Assembly (NCBI RefSeq): GCF_017654485.1 | Contig: NZ_CP061091.1 | Coordinates: 207,501-271,500 of the forward strand | Length of the DNA stretch: 64,000 nucleotides | Source of the DNA: Roseomonas marmotae | GTDB lineage: Bacteria; Pseudomonadota; Alphaproteobacteria; Acetobacterales; Acetobacteraceae | Direction: 5' to 3' | Part shown: piece by piece, positions 8,323-16,858 of the stretch | Position numbering within the stretch: the first letter of the stretch is position 1 | How the letters are laid out: every line of letters starts with the position of its first letter | Made by a program: the position numbers and the translations under genes | Notes under the pieces: generated by a model | Seen by the model: only the letters and a program-made list of their open reading frames with translations | The model's database searches: none | Told to the model about the DNA's origin: nothing

Positions 8323-9330
8323 TCAACATTCTGGGGGCTTGCAAGAAGATGGGGCCTCCCGACCCGCAGGGGAAATAAGAGGATCAGGGCCAATCCCGGC
8401 CCGGCTTGGGGTAGGGCCGTCCTCGGCCCTCATATGGTCTTTCGGCGAGCGTTCTGACAGGGCCGCTTCCCGGTGGGTGAGGTCCACCCGCCATCCCTGG
8501 CTCCCCAGATGCGCCGCCAGCATCTCCGCCAGCAGCACGGAGCGGTGCTTGCCACCCGTGCAGCCCAGCGCGATCGTCAGGTATTTCTTGCCCTCGGCCG
8601 CGTAGCGGGGCAACAGCGGGTCTAACAGCGCCGTCATGCGTTGCCAGAATGGACCAAAGCCGGAATCCTCTTGAATGAAGGCGGCGACTTCCGGGTCCCG
8701 CCCCGTCAGGTGCCGCAGCGCCGGGTCGTAATGCGGGTTCCGCAGGAAGCGCAGGTCGAAGACCAGGTCGGCCTCCCGCGGCAGGCCGCGCGGAAAGGCG
8801 AAGGAAATCACCGCCACCGCCATGCCCAGGGCGTCGCCATTGTCGCGGAAGCGCTGCTCGACCTGCCGGCGAAGATCCGGCAGCGGCAGGTCGGAGGTGT
8901 CGATCACCACATCTGCGGCATCCAGCAGGGGCGCCACCAGCGCCGCCTCCCGCGCGATGCCGTCGCTGACCCGCGCGCCCAGCGACCCGCCCGGCGCCAG
9001 CGGATGCCGCCGCCGGGTCTCGGAATAGCGGCGCAGCAGCACCCCTTCCTCGGCGGTCGCGAAGACCAGTTGCAAGGCGATGGACGGCATCTGCCGCAGC
9101 CGGCAGAGCAGCGCCAGCAGCTCGGCCGGATCGAAGCCGCGCGTGCGGGCATCCACCCCCGCCGCGATCGGGCCGCCGCCGCCCTCCCGGACAATCTCCT
9201 CCAGCACCGAGAGGGGCGGGTTGTCCACCGTCTCGAAACCCAGATCCTCCAGCATCCGCAGGATGGAGGACTTGCCGGCGCCTGAGAGGCCGGTGACCAG
9301 GACCACCGGGCGAGGCCTGGTTCCGGTCAT
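8323..9330 (-). CDS. rapZ: RapZ-family nucleotide-binding protein
   Basis: A 335-residue member of the RapZ (YvcJ/YhbJ) family. It has an N-terminal Walker A GLSGAGKSS, then DNPP, YSETRRRHPL, and a C-terminal domain with GCTGGKHRSV. In E. coli RapZ is an RNase adaptor controlling glucosamine-6-phosphate synthase; in Alphaproteobacteria it sits in the PTS-HprK operon and its role is less clear. The C-terminus is about 40 residues longer than usual, a proline- and charge-rich tail with no recognised domain. It overlaps hprK by four bases, indicating translational coupling. Confidence 0.93.
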   Translation of the reverse strand: MTGTRPRPVVLVTGLSGAGKSSILRMLEDLGFETVDNPPLSVLEEIVREGGGGPIAAGVDARTRGFDPAELLALLCRLRQMPSIALQLVFATAEEGVLLRRYSETRRRHPLAPGGSLGARVSDGIAREAALVAPLLDAADVVIDTSDLPLPDLRRQVEQRFRDNGDALGMAVAVISFAFPRGLPREADLVFDLRFLRNPHYDPALRHLTGRDPEVAAFIQEDSGFGPFWQRMTALLDPLLPRYAAEGKKYLTIALGCTGGKHRSVLLAEMLAAHLGSQGWRVDLTHREAALSERSPKDHMRAEDGPTPSRAGIGPDPLISPAGREAPSSCKPPEC

Positions 9331-9776
9331 GCGGCCGCGAAGGCGCCGGCGCGCAGGGCATAGCGCGCCTCCGCGACACCCAGGGCCAGTTCGATCTTGG
9401 CCGGAGCGGAACAGTCGAAGGCATGCAGCGCCAGCAGCGGCAGGGAATGGCCCAAGACCTCGAAGGCTCGGGGTTCCGGCAGGCGGGGCACTTCCTCCCG
9501 CCCCACCAGCAGCACGGCCATGCGGAGTGCCGCGGGGCCATGGGGAAGGCCCTGGAAGATGCCGATGCCACGCACCTCCAGCAGCCCGGCCAGTTCCTCC
9601 GGGGCATCGGCGGTCACCCCGTCGGCCACCGCCGAGAGTGCCACCTGATCATCCGCCACCAGCTGCCAGCCCCGCTGCATCAGCCGCAGCAGCAGGTCGG
9701 ACTTGCCGGCGCCGGGCACGCCCAGGAGCAGGACCCCTGCCCCAGCGGATGCGGCGCAGCTTCCGTGCTGCAACAT
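9327..9776 (-). CDS. hprK: HPr kinase/phosphorylase, short alphaproteobacterial form
   Basis: The 149-residue protein contains only the catalytic domain: P-loop GVPGAGKSDL, the acidic pair in LVADDQVAL and the HprK signature LLEVRGIGIF. Firmicute HprK has an extra N-terminal domain that is absent here, as in other Alphaproteobacteria. It phosphorylates a serine of HPr and so adjusts flow through the PTS. The start at 9776 is preferred over 9857 because the homologous region begins with MLQHGSC. It is the first gene of the leftward PTS block; unlike in Rhizobiales, no chvG/chvI pair is beside it. Confidence 0.9.
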   Translation of the reverse strand: MLQHGSCAASAGAGVLLLGVPGAGKSDLLLRLMQRGWQLVADDQVALSAVADGVTADAPEELAGLLEVRGIGIFQGLPHGPAALRMAVLLVGREEVPRLPEPRAFEVLGHSLPLLALHAFDCSAPAKIELALGVAEARYALRAGAFAAA

Positions 9777-9849
9777 AGTCGGGCCCCCGTTCCCGCCTGA
9801 AATATGAAGAAATATGGCATCTTCGGGGCAGGCAAAACAAGAGCACCCC

Positions 9850-9879
9850 GGTTGCACTCCCTTTCGGATCAGTGCAACC
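9850..9879. promoter_or_regulatory. Nine-base perfect inverted repeat before the PLP enzyme
   Basis: GGTTGCACT (9850-9858) and AGTGCAACC (9871-9879) are perfect inverted arms with a 12-base spacer, ending 10 bases before the ATG at 9890 in the hprK-facing divergent intergenic region. It could be a dimeric repressor site or a hairpin in the leader RNA that hides the ribosome-binding region. No regulator is assigned. Confidence 0.45.
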
Positions 9880-9889
9880 CTGCCGCGTT

Positions 9890-10852
9890 ATGACCGACCC
9901 CATCACCGCACCCGCCATGCCGGCACTGGGCGCCGCCGAGATCCGCGCGGCGGCCAGCCGCATCGCCCCGCATATCCGCCGCACGCCACTGCTGCGCCTG
10001 CCGGCCGGCGCCCTGGGCACGCCCTGCGATGTCACGCTGAAGCTGGAGCTGCTGCAGGCCAGTGGCTCCTTCAAGCCGCGCGGCGCCTTCAACCGGATGC
10101 TGGCCGGACCGCTGCCGGCGGCCGGGGTCATTGCGGCCTCCGGCGGCAACCATGGCGCGGCCGTGGCCTATGCCGCCCGGAGCCTGGGCGTGCCGGCCGA
10201 GATCTTCGTCCCGGAGATCACCTCCGCCGCCAAGGTCGCGCGCATCCGCGGCTATGGCGCCCAGCTGGTGCAGGGCGGCGCCGCCTATGACGACGCGCGC
10301 CGCGCCAGCGAGGCGCGCGCCGCCGAGACCGGCGCGCTGCTGGTGCATGCCTATGACCAGCCCGAGGTCCTGGCCGGCCAGGGAACCCTGGCGCTGGAGC
10401 TGGAGGAAGACGCGCCAGAACTGACCCATGTGCTGGTGGCCACCGGCGGCGGCGGGCTGATCGGCGGCATGGCCGCCTGGTATGCCGGCCGCGCCCATCT
10501 GGTCAGCGTCGAGCCCGAGGCCTGCCCCACCCTGCATACCGCGCTCCGCGAGGGCCACCCTGCTCCGGCCCCGGTCGGCGGCGTGGCGGCTGACAGCCTG
10601 GGTGCGCGGCAGGTGGGCGAGGTGATGTTTCCCATCGCCCGCCAATACGTCCGCCAGTCCGTGCTGGTGCCGGACGAGGCCATCCGCGAGGCCCAGCGCC
10701 GGCTGTGGGACAGCTGCCGTCTGATCGCCGAACCCGGCGGCGCCACCGCGCTGGCCGCCCTGCTCTGCGGCGCCTTCGCCCCGCCGGACGGCGCGAAGGT
10801 CGGCGTGGTGGTCTGCGGGGCGAATACGGACCCCGGCAGCATCGCGGGCTAA
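9890..10852 (+). CDS. PLP-dependent threonine dehydratase / serine racemase-like enzyme
   Basis: A 320-residue fold-type II PLP enzyme. The PLP lysine lies in ASGSFKPRGAFNRM, the substrate loop is SGGNHGAAVAYAA and the phosphate-binding glycine loop is TGGGGLIGG. No C-terminal ACT domain is present, so it is a catabolic-type or racemase-like dehydratase that deaminates threonine or serine, or acts on hydroxy-amino acids. The ATG at 9890 is chosen; a GTG at 9872 lies inside the inverted repeat. The gene diverges from hprK. Confidence 0.88.
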   Translation: MTDPITAPAMPALGAAEIRAAASRIAPHIRRTPLLRLPAGALGTPCDVTLKLELLQASGSFKPRGAFNRMLAGPLPAAGVIAASGGNHGAAVAYAARSLGVPAEIFVPEITSAAKVARIRGYGAQLVQGGAAYDDARRASEARAAETGALLVHAYDQPEVLAGQGTLALELEEDAPELTHVLVATGGGGLIGGMAAWYAGRAHLVSVEPEACPTLHTALREGHPAPAPVGGVAADSLGARQVGEVMFPIARQYVRQSVLVPDEAIREAQRRLWDSCRLIAEPGGATALAALLCGAFAPPDGAKVGVVVCGANTDPGSIAG

Positions 10853-10892
10853 TATGCCGCCCCGGCCAGGGGGGCGGCGCCCCCTGGCCCTG

Positions 10893-11759
10893 TCACTCCT
10901 GCTCGTTCAGCAGTCCTTCCAGCACCCCGCGCAGCAGGATGACGCCTTCCTGCAGCCCCTGGAGCCGCACCGGTCGTCCGGCGGCCGAGCCGGTGGCGCG
11001 GCCGAAGCCCAGGCGGTCCTGGCCCAGCTCGGCGGCGGAGAGCTTGCCGTCGCCGTCATAATCCAGGCTCTCCATCAGCAGCCGCCCCACCGCCACGCCG
11101 GCCAATAGCCCGCCGCCACCGGTGGCCAGCACCGTCTCTGGCGTCGCATCCTCGGAAGCCGCCAGGACCCAGCTGGCGCCGCGCACGAGCCGGGCGATCT
11201 CCGCGACCGAGAGCGCCTTGTCGCCGGAGACGTCGCCCTCCCGCATCAGGGCTTCCGTGCAGGCCTGGGGCGAGGGCGCGCTGGGGCCACAGGCGGCCTC
11301 CATCGCTTCCAGCGCCGAGAGGAAAGCCACCCCCTCCCCATGCAGCGCCGCCAGCCCGGCGGGGGCGGCGGGGCAGCGGTGCCAGGACTGGATGGGCGTC
11401 GGGCCGGGCAGGCGGTCGTCGCGCAGCTTCGCGTCGGGCTCGGCCGTCTCCAGCGCCCCGGCATTGCCGCGCAGCAGGATGCGCGGCGCCTCGGCGCCAC
11501 GGCCGACGCCCATGGTCCAGCCATCGACCTGACGGGATTCCGTGAAGCGGATCAGCCGCGCCGGGCCATCCACGGGCAGGCGGGTGGCGGCGCGGGCGGT
11601 CAGTTGCAGCGCGACCGTGGGGGCGGAGCACTCCCCCTGGTACCATGGGCCCCGCAGGGCCTCGGGCACCGGCGCCGGGGAAGGCTGGGCCATGGCGGGC
11701 GGCGCGAGCAGCAGCAGGCCCGCCAGGGCGGCGGCCAGCAGGGAGGGGCGGCGGCTCAT
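10893..11759 (-). CDS. Secreted EF-hand protein
   Basis: A 288-residue protein with an N-terminal signal peptide (LLAAALAGLLLLAPPAMAQ). In the C-terminal half are two calcium-binding-type loops, DVSGDKALSVAE and DYDGDGKLSAAE, each twelve residues with acidic positions 1 and 12. The N-terminal half has several cysteines and no recognised domain. Its ATG overlaps the stop of the upstream five-repeat protein as ATGA, so the two are co-translated and probably act together outside the cytoplasm. Function is unknown. Confidence 0.7.
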   Translation of the reverse strand: MSRRPSLLAAALAGLLLLAPPAMAQPSPAPVPEALRGPWYQGECSAPTVALQLTARAATRLPVDGPARLIRFTESRQVDGWTMGVGRGAEAPRILLRGNAGALETAEPDAKLRDDRLPGPTPIQSWHRCPAAPAGLAALHGEGVAFLSALEAMEAACGPSAPSPQACTEALMREGDVSGDKALSVAEIARLVRGASWVLAASEDATPETVLATGGGGLLAGVAVGRLLMESLDYDGDGKLSAAELGQDRLGFGRATGSAAGRPVRLQGLQEGVILLRGVLEGLLNEQE

Positions 11760-13270
11760 GGCAGCGCCACCTCGGCCCCGGAACAGAGGTTGAGGTCGGG
11801 GCGGCTGACCTCCCGCCCGTCGCGGAAGACGGCGGACAGGGTGGCGGTGCAGCCGACGCCCTCGGGTGGCTGGAAGTCCAGGGCCTCCCCCTGCCCCAGC
11901 ACGGTGGAGCCCAGGCGGTCCGGGCCCCGGTCCTGCCCGGCGGGATGGACGTAGAGTTCCACGATGGGCGCGGGGCCGCTGTTGCGCAGCCGCACGCCGC
12001 CCTCGCGCGGGGGGGCCCGCTCGATGGGGCCGGGGTTGCGGTCCAGCTTCTCGGCCAGCACCCAGTTCGGGCGCAGCACCACCATGCCGACGGCGCAGAT
12101 ATCGATGCCGCGCCGCTCCTCGGCGCCGCCATTGCCGAAGACGATCCGCAGATCGACCTCGCAGCCGCTGCGCAGCGTGATCTCCTGCCGCCCGCCACGC
12201 TCCAGCGGGCCGGTGAGGCGGTCGTCGCCCCAGTCCGTGTCGTTGATGTCGGAGGCATAGACCTCCTCCACCGCCGCGCTGTGGCGGTTGACCAGGGTGA
12301 GCACGCGTTCCGGCGCCCGCGGGATGCCGCTGCCGTCGAACAGCACCCGGCGGTTGCCGCTGCACATCTCCACCCCGGTCTTCTCCTCCACCGTGTCGTC
12401 CTCATAGATCGCGCGCAGGTCAGCCTGGCAGGCACGGCTGCGCAGGCGCAGCTGGAAGGTATCCCCGGCCTCCACGGGCACCGCGCCCATGCGGTCCGGC
12501 CCCCAGCGCTCCTGCGGCCGCGTCTCGCCCGACTCCAGCGGCGTGGTGTCGGCGAAGAGGCTGCGCATGGTGCGGCCGCTGCCATTGGCCACCTCCAGCT
12601 CCCGCCAGGGCAGGCTGGGATCGCCGAAGGAGAGGCGGGCGCGGCGGCAGAGATCGACGCGGCGCTTCTCCTCCAGCGTCTCGTCCTCGAAGACGGCGGT
12701 GACGTCGTAGACGCAGTCCTGGGTACGGCCGAGGCGCAGGATGAAGGTGCTGTCGGGCGGCACCACCTCGCTGCCCAGGCGGTCCGGGCCGCGTTCCCCG
12801 TTGCGGGCGGTACCGGAGGGGATGGCGTAGAGCTCGCGCAGCGTCAGGTCGGTGGCATTCTCCACCACCGCCTCCCGCAGCGGCGCATTGGGGTCGCCGA
12901 AGGTGACACGGTTGCCGCGGCAGAGATCGACGCCCCGCCGCTCGCGCGAGGTGCCGTCCGAGAGCACCACGCGCACATCGAAGAGGCAGAGGGTCTGGCG
13001 GCCGAGGGGCACGCGCAGGCTGGCGCCGGTGGGCAGGGTCTCCGTCCCCAGCCGGTCCTCGCCCGGCTCCACGCTGCCGGTGGGCGTGACATAGAGTTCG
13101 CGCAGCGCCAGGCCAAGCTCGTTGACCACGACCACCATGCGGTCCTGCGCCGGGCGCGGGGCCGGAGCTGCCCCCGCACCTGCCCCCGCCCGCTGGGCGA
13201 GGCCCGTGGAGACGAAACCAGGGGCCGCCAGCAAGGCCAGAACACTTCCCACTGCAAGCCAGATACGCAT
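11756..13270 (-). CDS. Secreted protein of five two-cysteine repeats
   Basis: A 504-residue protein with a signal peptide (RIWLAVGSVLALLAAPG) and an Ala/Pro linker, then five divergent repeats of 80-95 residues at about 45-128, 130-220, 222-317, 322-400 and 425-504. Each repeat has an LRELY-like strand, a GxDRLG or WGxDRL turn, a CxxDLR/V strand, an EExRxVDLC strand and a final hydrophobic strand. The two cysteines in each repeat probably form a disulphide in the periplasm. A two-repeat relative is at 41496-42155. It forms an operon with the EF-hand gene. No named function is known to me; a carbohydrate- or protein-binding beta fold is a guess. Confidence 0.75.
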   Translation of the reverse strand: MRIWLAVGSVLALLAAPGFVSTGLAQRAGAGAGAAPAPRPAQDRMVVVVNELGLALRELYVTPTGSVEPGEDRLGTETLPTGASLRVPLGRQTLCLFDVRVVLSDGTSRERRGVDLCRGNRVTFGDPNAPLREAVVENATDLTLRELYAIPSGTARNGERGPDRLGSEVVPPDSTFILRLGRTQDCVYDVTAVFEDETLEEKRRVDLCRRARLSFGDPSLPWRELEVANGSGRTMRSLFADTTPLESGETRPQERWGPDRMGAVPVEAGDTFQLRLRSRACQADLRAIYEDDTVEEKTGVEMCSGNRRVLFDGSGIPRAPERVLTLVNRHSAAVEEVYASDINDTDWGDDRLTGPLERGGRQEITLRSGCEVDLRIVFGNGGAEERRGIDICAVGMVVLRPNWVLAEKLDRNPGPIERAPPREGGVRLRNSGPAPIVELYVHPAGQDRGPDRLGSTVLGQGEALDFQPPEGVGCTATLSAVFRDGREVSRPDLNLCSGAEVALP

Positions 13271-13414
13271 CCAGACCCCCGCCGCCGCAATGCAACATGG
13301 CGGGGCCGCAGGGCCCGGTGCAAGCCGTGCGAGGTTGCCGGATTGCCATTTGCCGGCGGCGTGTTCTTCGCGCAACCTGCGCAGACAGATCCAAGTAACG
13401 TGAGGAAACGAATC

Positions 13415-14398
13415 ATGCTGGTCCGCCGTCAGTTCCTGGCCACCGCAACCCTGGCCGCCACGGGCGTCGCTGCCGGCCTGCCGCTGTTCTCCCGCCCCGC
13501 GCGGGCGGAGCAGGTCTTCTCCTCCATGAACGTCTTCGTGCCGGCCGGGCCTGGCGGGGGCTGGGACGGGCTGGGCCGCGCGATCGAGCAGGTGTCGCGC
13601 CAAGCGGGCCTGGTCGGCAGCTTCCAGTTCGAGAATGTCGGCGGCGCCGGCGGCACCGTGGGCCTGCCGCGCTTCGTGGCGCAGCGGCGCAGCCGGGGCG
13701 ATTCGATCATGATCGGCGGCGCCATCATGGTGGGGGCGGTGCTGGCCAACCGCTCCCCGGTCGGGCTGAAGGACACCACGCCGCTGGCGCGGCTGATCAC
13801 CGAGCCCGGTATCATCGTCGTGCCCGCCGAGAGCGACATCAAGGACATCAAGGGCCTGCTGGCGGCGCTGAAGGAGAATCCCGGCGGCACCTCGGTGGCC
13901 GGCGGCAGCGCGGGCGGCATCGACCATATCGTGCTGGGGCTGATGCTGAAGTCGCAGGGCCGCTCCGCCAAGGACGGCTCCTATGTCGCCTTCGCCGGCG
14001 GCGGGCCGGCCCAGGCCGCCATCCTGGGCGCGCAGGTCAAGGCCGGCATCTCCGGCATCTCCGAATTCGCCGAGCAGGTGAAGGCCGGCCGCATGCGCGC
14101 CCTGGCCACCACGGGCGAGACGCGCAGCCTGGACGGCGTGCCGACGCTGAAGGAGAGCGGCGTGGACATCGCCATGGGCAACTGGCGCGGCGTCTTCGGC
14201 CCGCCCGGCATGAAGCCGGCGGACAAGGAGAAGATGGTGAAGTTCTTCACCGACCTCGATGCCCTGCCGGCCTGGCGCGAGATGTGCGAGCGCCAGGGCT
14301 GGGAGCGCGCCCATCTCTCCGGCGACGCCTTCGCCGAGTTCCTGAAGCAGGACGAGGCGGCGACCGGAACCGTGCTGAAGGAGGTCGGCCTCGTCTGA
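13415..14398 (+). CDS. tctC: Tripartite tricarboxylate transporter receptor TctC
   Basis: A 327-residue periplasmic receptor with a twin-arginine-like leader (VRRQFLATATLAATG) ending at ARA. The TctC core includes VFVPAGPGGGWDGLGRAIEQ, ENVGGAGGTVGL and the repeated binding loops. It is first in a tctC-tctB-tctA operon (26 bases to tctB), so it is probably the dedicated receptor of this transporter, delivering a tricarboxylate or similar organic acid. GTGAGGAAA lies upstream of the ATG at 13415. The ligand is unknown. Confidence 0.92.
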   Translation: MLVRRQFLATATLAATGVAAGLPLFSRPARAEQVFSSMNVFVPAGPGGGWDGLGRAIEQVSRQAGLVGSFQFENVGGAGGTVGLPRFVAQRRSRGDSIMIGGAIMVGAVLANRSPVGLKDTTPLARLITEPGIIVVPAESDIKDIKGLLAALKENPGGTSVAGGSAGGIDHIVLGLMLKSQGRSAKDGSYVAFAGGGPAQAAILGAQVKAGISGISEFAEQVKAGRMRALATTGETRSLDGVPTLKESGVDIAMGNWRGVFGPPGMKPADKEKMVKFFTDLDALPAWREMCERQGWERAHLSGDAFAEFLKQDEAATGTVLKEVGLV

Positions 14399-14424
14399 GG
14401 CCGCCAGCGGAGGGAAGGCAGGGC

Positions 14425-14928
14425 GTGACTTCTTCAAGGACGGGCTTGCTGAAGCCCGGTGCCGGCCCCGATCTGGTGGCCGGCATCTTCGTCGTGCTGC
14501 TGGGCCTGCTCTGCCTCTGGCAGGCCAGCGTGATCCCGGCCACGCCACTCTATGCGCAGGTCGGGCCCAAATTCGTGCCCTACCTGATCGGCGCGCTGGT
14601 GGCGCTGATCGGCGCGGGGCTGGTGGTCGAGGCGCTGCGCGGCGGCTGGTCGGGCGGCATGGAGGAGGTGCGCGACGCGCCGCCCACCAACTGGCGGGCC
14701 CTCGGGCTGGTGGGCGCGGGGCTGGCCGCCAATCTCGTGCTGATCGACACGCTGGGCTTCGTCTTCGCCGCCACGGTGCAGTTCGCGCTGGTCTCAGCCG
14801 GCTTCGGCAGCCGCAACCTGCTGCGGGACGTGCTGATCGGGCTGGCCGTCGCGCTGGCTGCCTTCCTGGCCTTCGACAAGCTGCTGGGCGTCGATATCGG
14901 CGCCGGCATCCTGGAAGGGATCCTGTAG
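14425..14928 (+). CDS. tctB: Tripartite tricarboxylate transporter small membrane subunit TctB
   Basis: The 167-residue protein starts at a GTG with GAGGGAAGG just upstream. It has four predicted membrane helices (about residues 17-40, 45-67, 90-115 and 130-155) separated by a short polar loop, the TctB layout. It is the small integral partner of TctA in a cation-coupled secondary transporter and lies three bases before tctA. Confidence 0.9.
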   Translation: MTSSRTGLLKPGAGPDLVAGIFVVLLGLLCLWQASVIPATPLYAQVGPKFVPYLIGALVALIGAGLVVEALRGGWSGGMEEVRDAPPTNWRALGLVGAGLAANLVLIDTLGFVFAATVQFALVSAGFGSRNLLRDVLIGLAVALAAFLAFDKLLGVDIGAGILEGIL

Positions 14929-14931
14929 GCC

Positions 14932-16479
14932 ATGGATGTCTGGACTGGGCTCGCCCTGGGCTTCGGCAATGCGCTCACCCTCACCAACATGGGCTGGGCG
15001 CTGCTCGGCTGCTTCCTCGGCACCGCCATCGGCGTGCTGCCGGGCATCGGCCCGGCGCTGACCATCGCGCTGCTGCTGCCCATCACCTTCCAGGTCTCGG
15101 CGACGGGTGCCTTCATCCTCTTCTGCGGCGTCTTCTACGGCGCCATGTATGGCGGCTCCACCACCTCCATCCTGCTGAACACGCCGGGCGAATCGGGCTC
15201 CATTATCACGGCGCTGGAAGGCGCCAAGATGGCCCGCAACGGCCGCGCGGGGCCGGCGCTCTATACGGCGGCGGTCGGCAGCTTCGTCGCCGGTACGATC
15301 GGCACGCTGGGCCTGTCCTTCCTCGGCCCGCTGGTGGTGGACCAGGCGCTGAAGCTGGGGCCGGCGGAATATTTCTCGCTGATGATCCTCTGCTTCGTCA
15401 CCGTCTCGGCGGTGCTCGGCAGCTCGGCGCTGCGCGGGCTGGCCGCGCTGGGGCTGGGACTGATGCTCGGGCTGATCGGCATCGACCTGCAGACCGGCCA
15501 GCCGCGCATGACCTTCGGCGTCATCGAGCTGCTGGACGGCACCGACGTGGTGCTGGTGGCCGTCGCCCTCTTCGCGGTGGGCGAGACGCTCTACCTCGCC
15601 TGGCGCCACCATGACGCGAAGACGCAGGTGCGCGAGGTCGGGCGGCTGTCGATGTCGAAGGAGGACTGGAAGCGCTCGGTCGGCCCCTGGTTCCGCGGCG
15701 CGGCGCTGGGCTTTCCCTTCGGTGTCATGCCGGCCGGCGGCAGCGAGATGCCGACCATGCTGAGCTATTATTTCGAGCGCAAGCTGGTGCGGAAGAAATA
15801 CGCCGGCGAGTTCGGCACCACCGGCGCCATCGAGGGCGTGGCGGGGCCGGAAGCCGCCAACAACGCCGCCGCCGCCGGCATCCTGGTGCCGATGCTGACG
15901 CTGGGCCTGCCGACCTCGGCGACCGCCGCCATCATGCTCTCAGCCTTCCAGTCCTATGGCATCCAGCCGGGACCGATGCTCTTCACCAGCCAGGCCGAGC
16001 TGGTCTGGACGCTGATTGCCTCGCTCTACATCGCCAATATCATGCTGGTGGTGCTGAACCTGCCGCTGGTGGGGCTCTGGGCGCGCATCCTGAAGATCCC
16101 GCAGCCGCAGCTCTATGCGGGCATCCTGGTCTTCGCCACCATCGGCACCTATGGCATCAGCAACAGCGTGGTGGATCTCGTCATCCTCTACACGCTGGGT
16201 GTCATCGCCATGTTCATGCGGCGCTTCGACTTCCCCACCGCGCCCGTGGTCATCGGCATGATCCTGGGCCCGATGGCGGAACAGGCGATGCGGCAGGCGC
16301 TGACCATCAGCCAGGGCGACTGGACCACCTTCGTCACCCGCCCCGTCTCGGTCTGCATCCTGATCCTGGCGCTGATCGCGCTGGTGGGGCCGCGCCTCTA
16401 CGGCCTGGCCAGCCGCCGCCGCGCCCTGGCCGGGCATGCCGGGGCGCAGGGCCCCGTCGCCGGCCCGCCGCCGGGCTGA
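14932..16479 (+). CDS. tctA: Tripartite tricarboxylate transporter large membrane subunit TctA
   Basis: A 515-residue integral membrane protein with the TctA hallmarks: [17 protein letters not shown] near the N-terminus, the glycine/proline-rich [16 protein letters not shown], and the mirrored second-half motif [16 protein letters not shown] followed by [13 protein letters not shown]. It forms the transport pore. It is the last gene of the operon, followed by a possible hairpin terminator. Confidence 0.95.
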   Translation: MDVWTGLALGFGNALTLTNMGWALLGCFLGTAIGVLPGIGPALTIALLLPITFQVSATGAFILFCGVFYGAMYGGSTTSILLNTPGESGSIITALEGAKMARNGRAGPALYTAAVGSFVAGTIGTLGLSFLGPLVVDQALKLGPAEYFSLMILCFVTVSAVLGSSALRGLAALGLGLMLGLIGIDLQTGQPRMTFGVIELLDGTDVVLVAVALFAVGETLYLAWRHHDAKTQVREVGRLSMSKEDWKRSVGPWFRGAALGFPFGVMPAGGSEMPTMLSYYFERKLVRKKYAGEFGTTGAIEGVAGPEAANNAAAAGILVPMLTLGLPTSATAAIMLSAFQSYGIQPGPMLFTSQAELVWTLIASLYIANIMLVVLNLPLVGLWARILKIPQPQLYAGILVFATIGTYGISNSVVDLVILYTLGVIAMFMRRFDFPTAPVVIGMILGPMAEQAMRQALTISQGDWTTFVTRPVSVCILILALIALVGPRLYGLASRRRALAGHAGAQGPVAGPPPG

Positions 16480-16858
16480 GGAAAAGGGCAGGCGGCGCAG
16501 GAATTCCGCCACCCGCCTGCCGTCGGCCGGGCCAAAGAACCGGAGGCCGCCGGAAGATCCGTCTTTCCGGCGGCCGTATCGGCCTCTCCCGCAGCGCGGA
16601 TGTTCAACCTCCCCGGTACCGGCAGGCTGCGTCTCCGCGGCTTCCTGCCCGCCCCCGCCTTCGGTGCGTTCCAGTGGACCCGGCGGCCCGAACCAGGCCG
16701 GGGACCATGCTGCCGGCATCCCAGCCCATCTGGCAGGGCCGCCGTTGCCGCCCGGCCATCTCTCAACTAACTGTCATGGTCCAGCTTAGGCTTCCGGCAC
16801 GGATCCTGCTTTCCTGCGGAACTCCAGCCTGATGTGACTGACAGCAAGGACTTCCCAT
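16480..16858. other. Intergenic gap with one hairpin, no gene seen
   Basis: This 379-base gap holds no convincing coding region. A hairpin with arms GGCCGCCGGAA (16545-16555) and TTCCGGCGGCC (16565-16575) and a 9-base loop probably ends tctCBA transcription, although no T-run follows. The last 100 bases are less GC-rich and should contain the promoter of the PEP-CTERM gene. Confidence 0.55.

Noticed and set aside
11756-14548. Possible single 930-residue protein joining the repeat protein with the region opposite tctC
   Set aside because: The part beyond 13270 is antisense to tctC; the signal peptide at 13270 gives the true start.
16398-16789. Short open frames in the gap after tctA
   Set aside because: They are Arg/Pro-rich, overlap on both strands, lack ribosome-binding sites and resemble noise.
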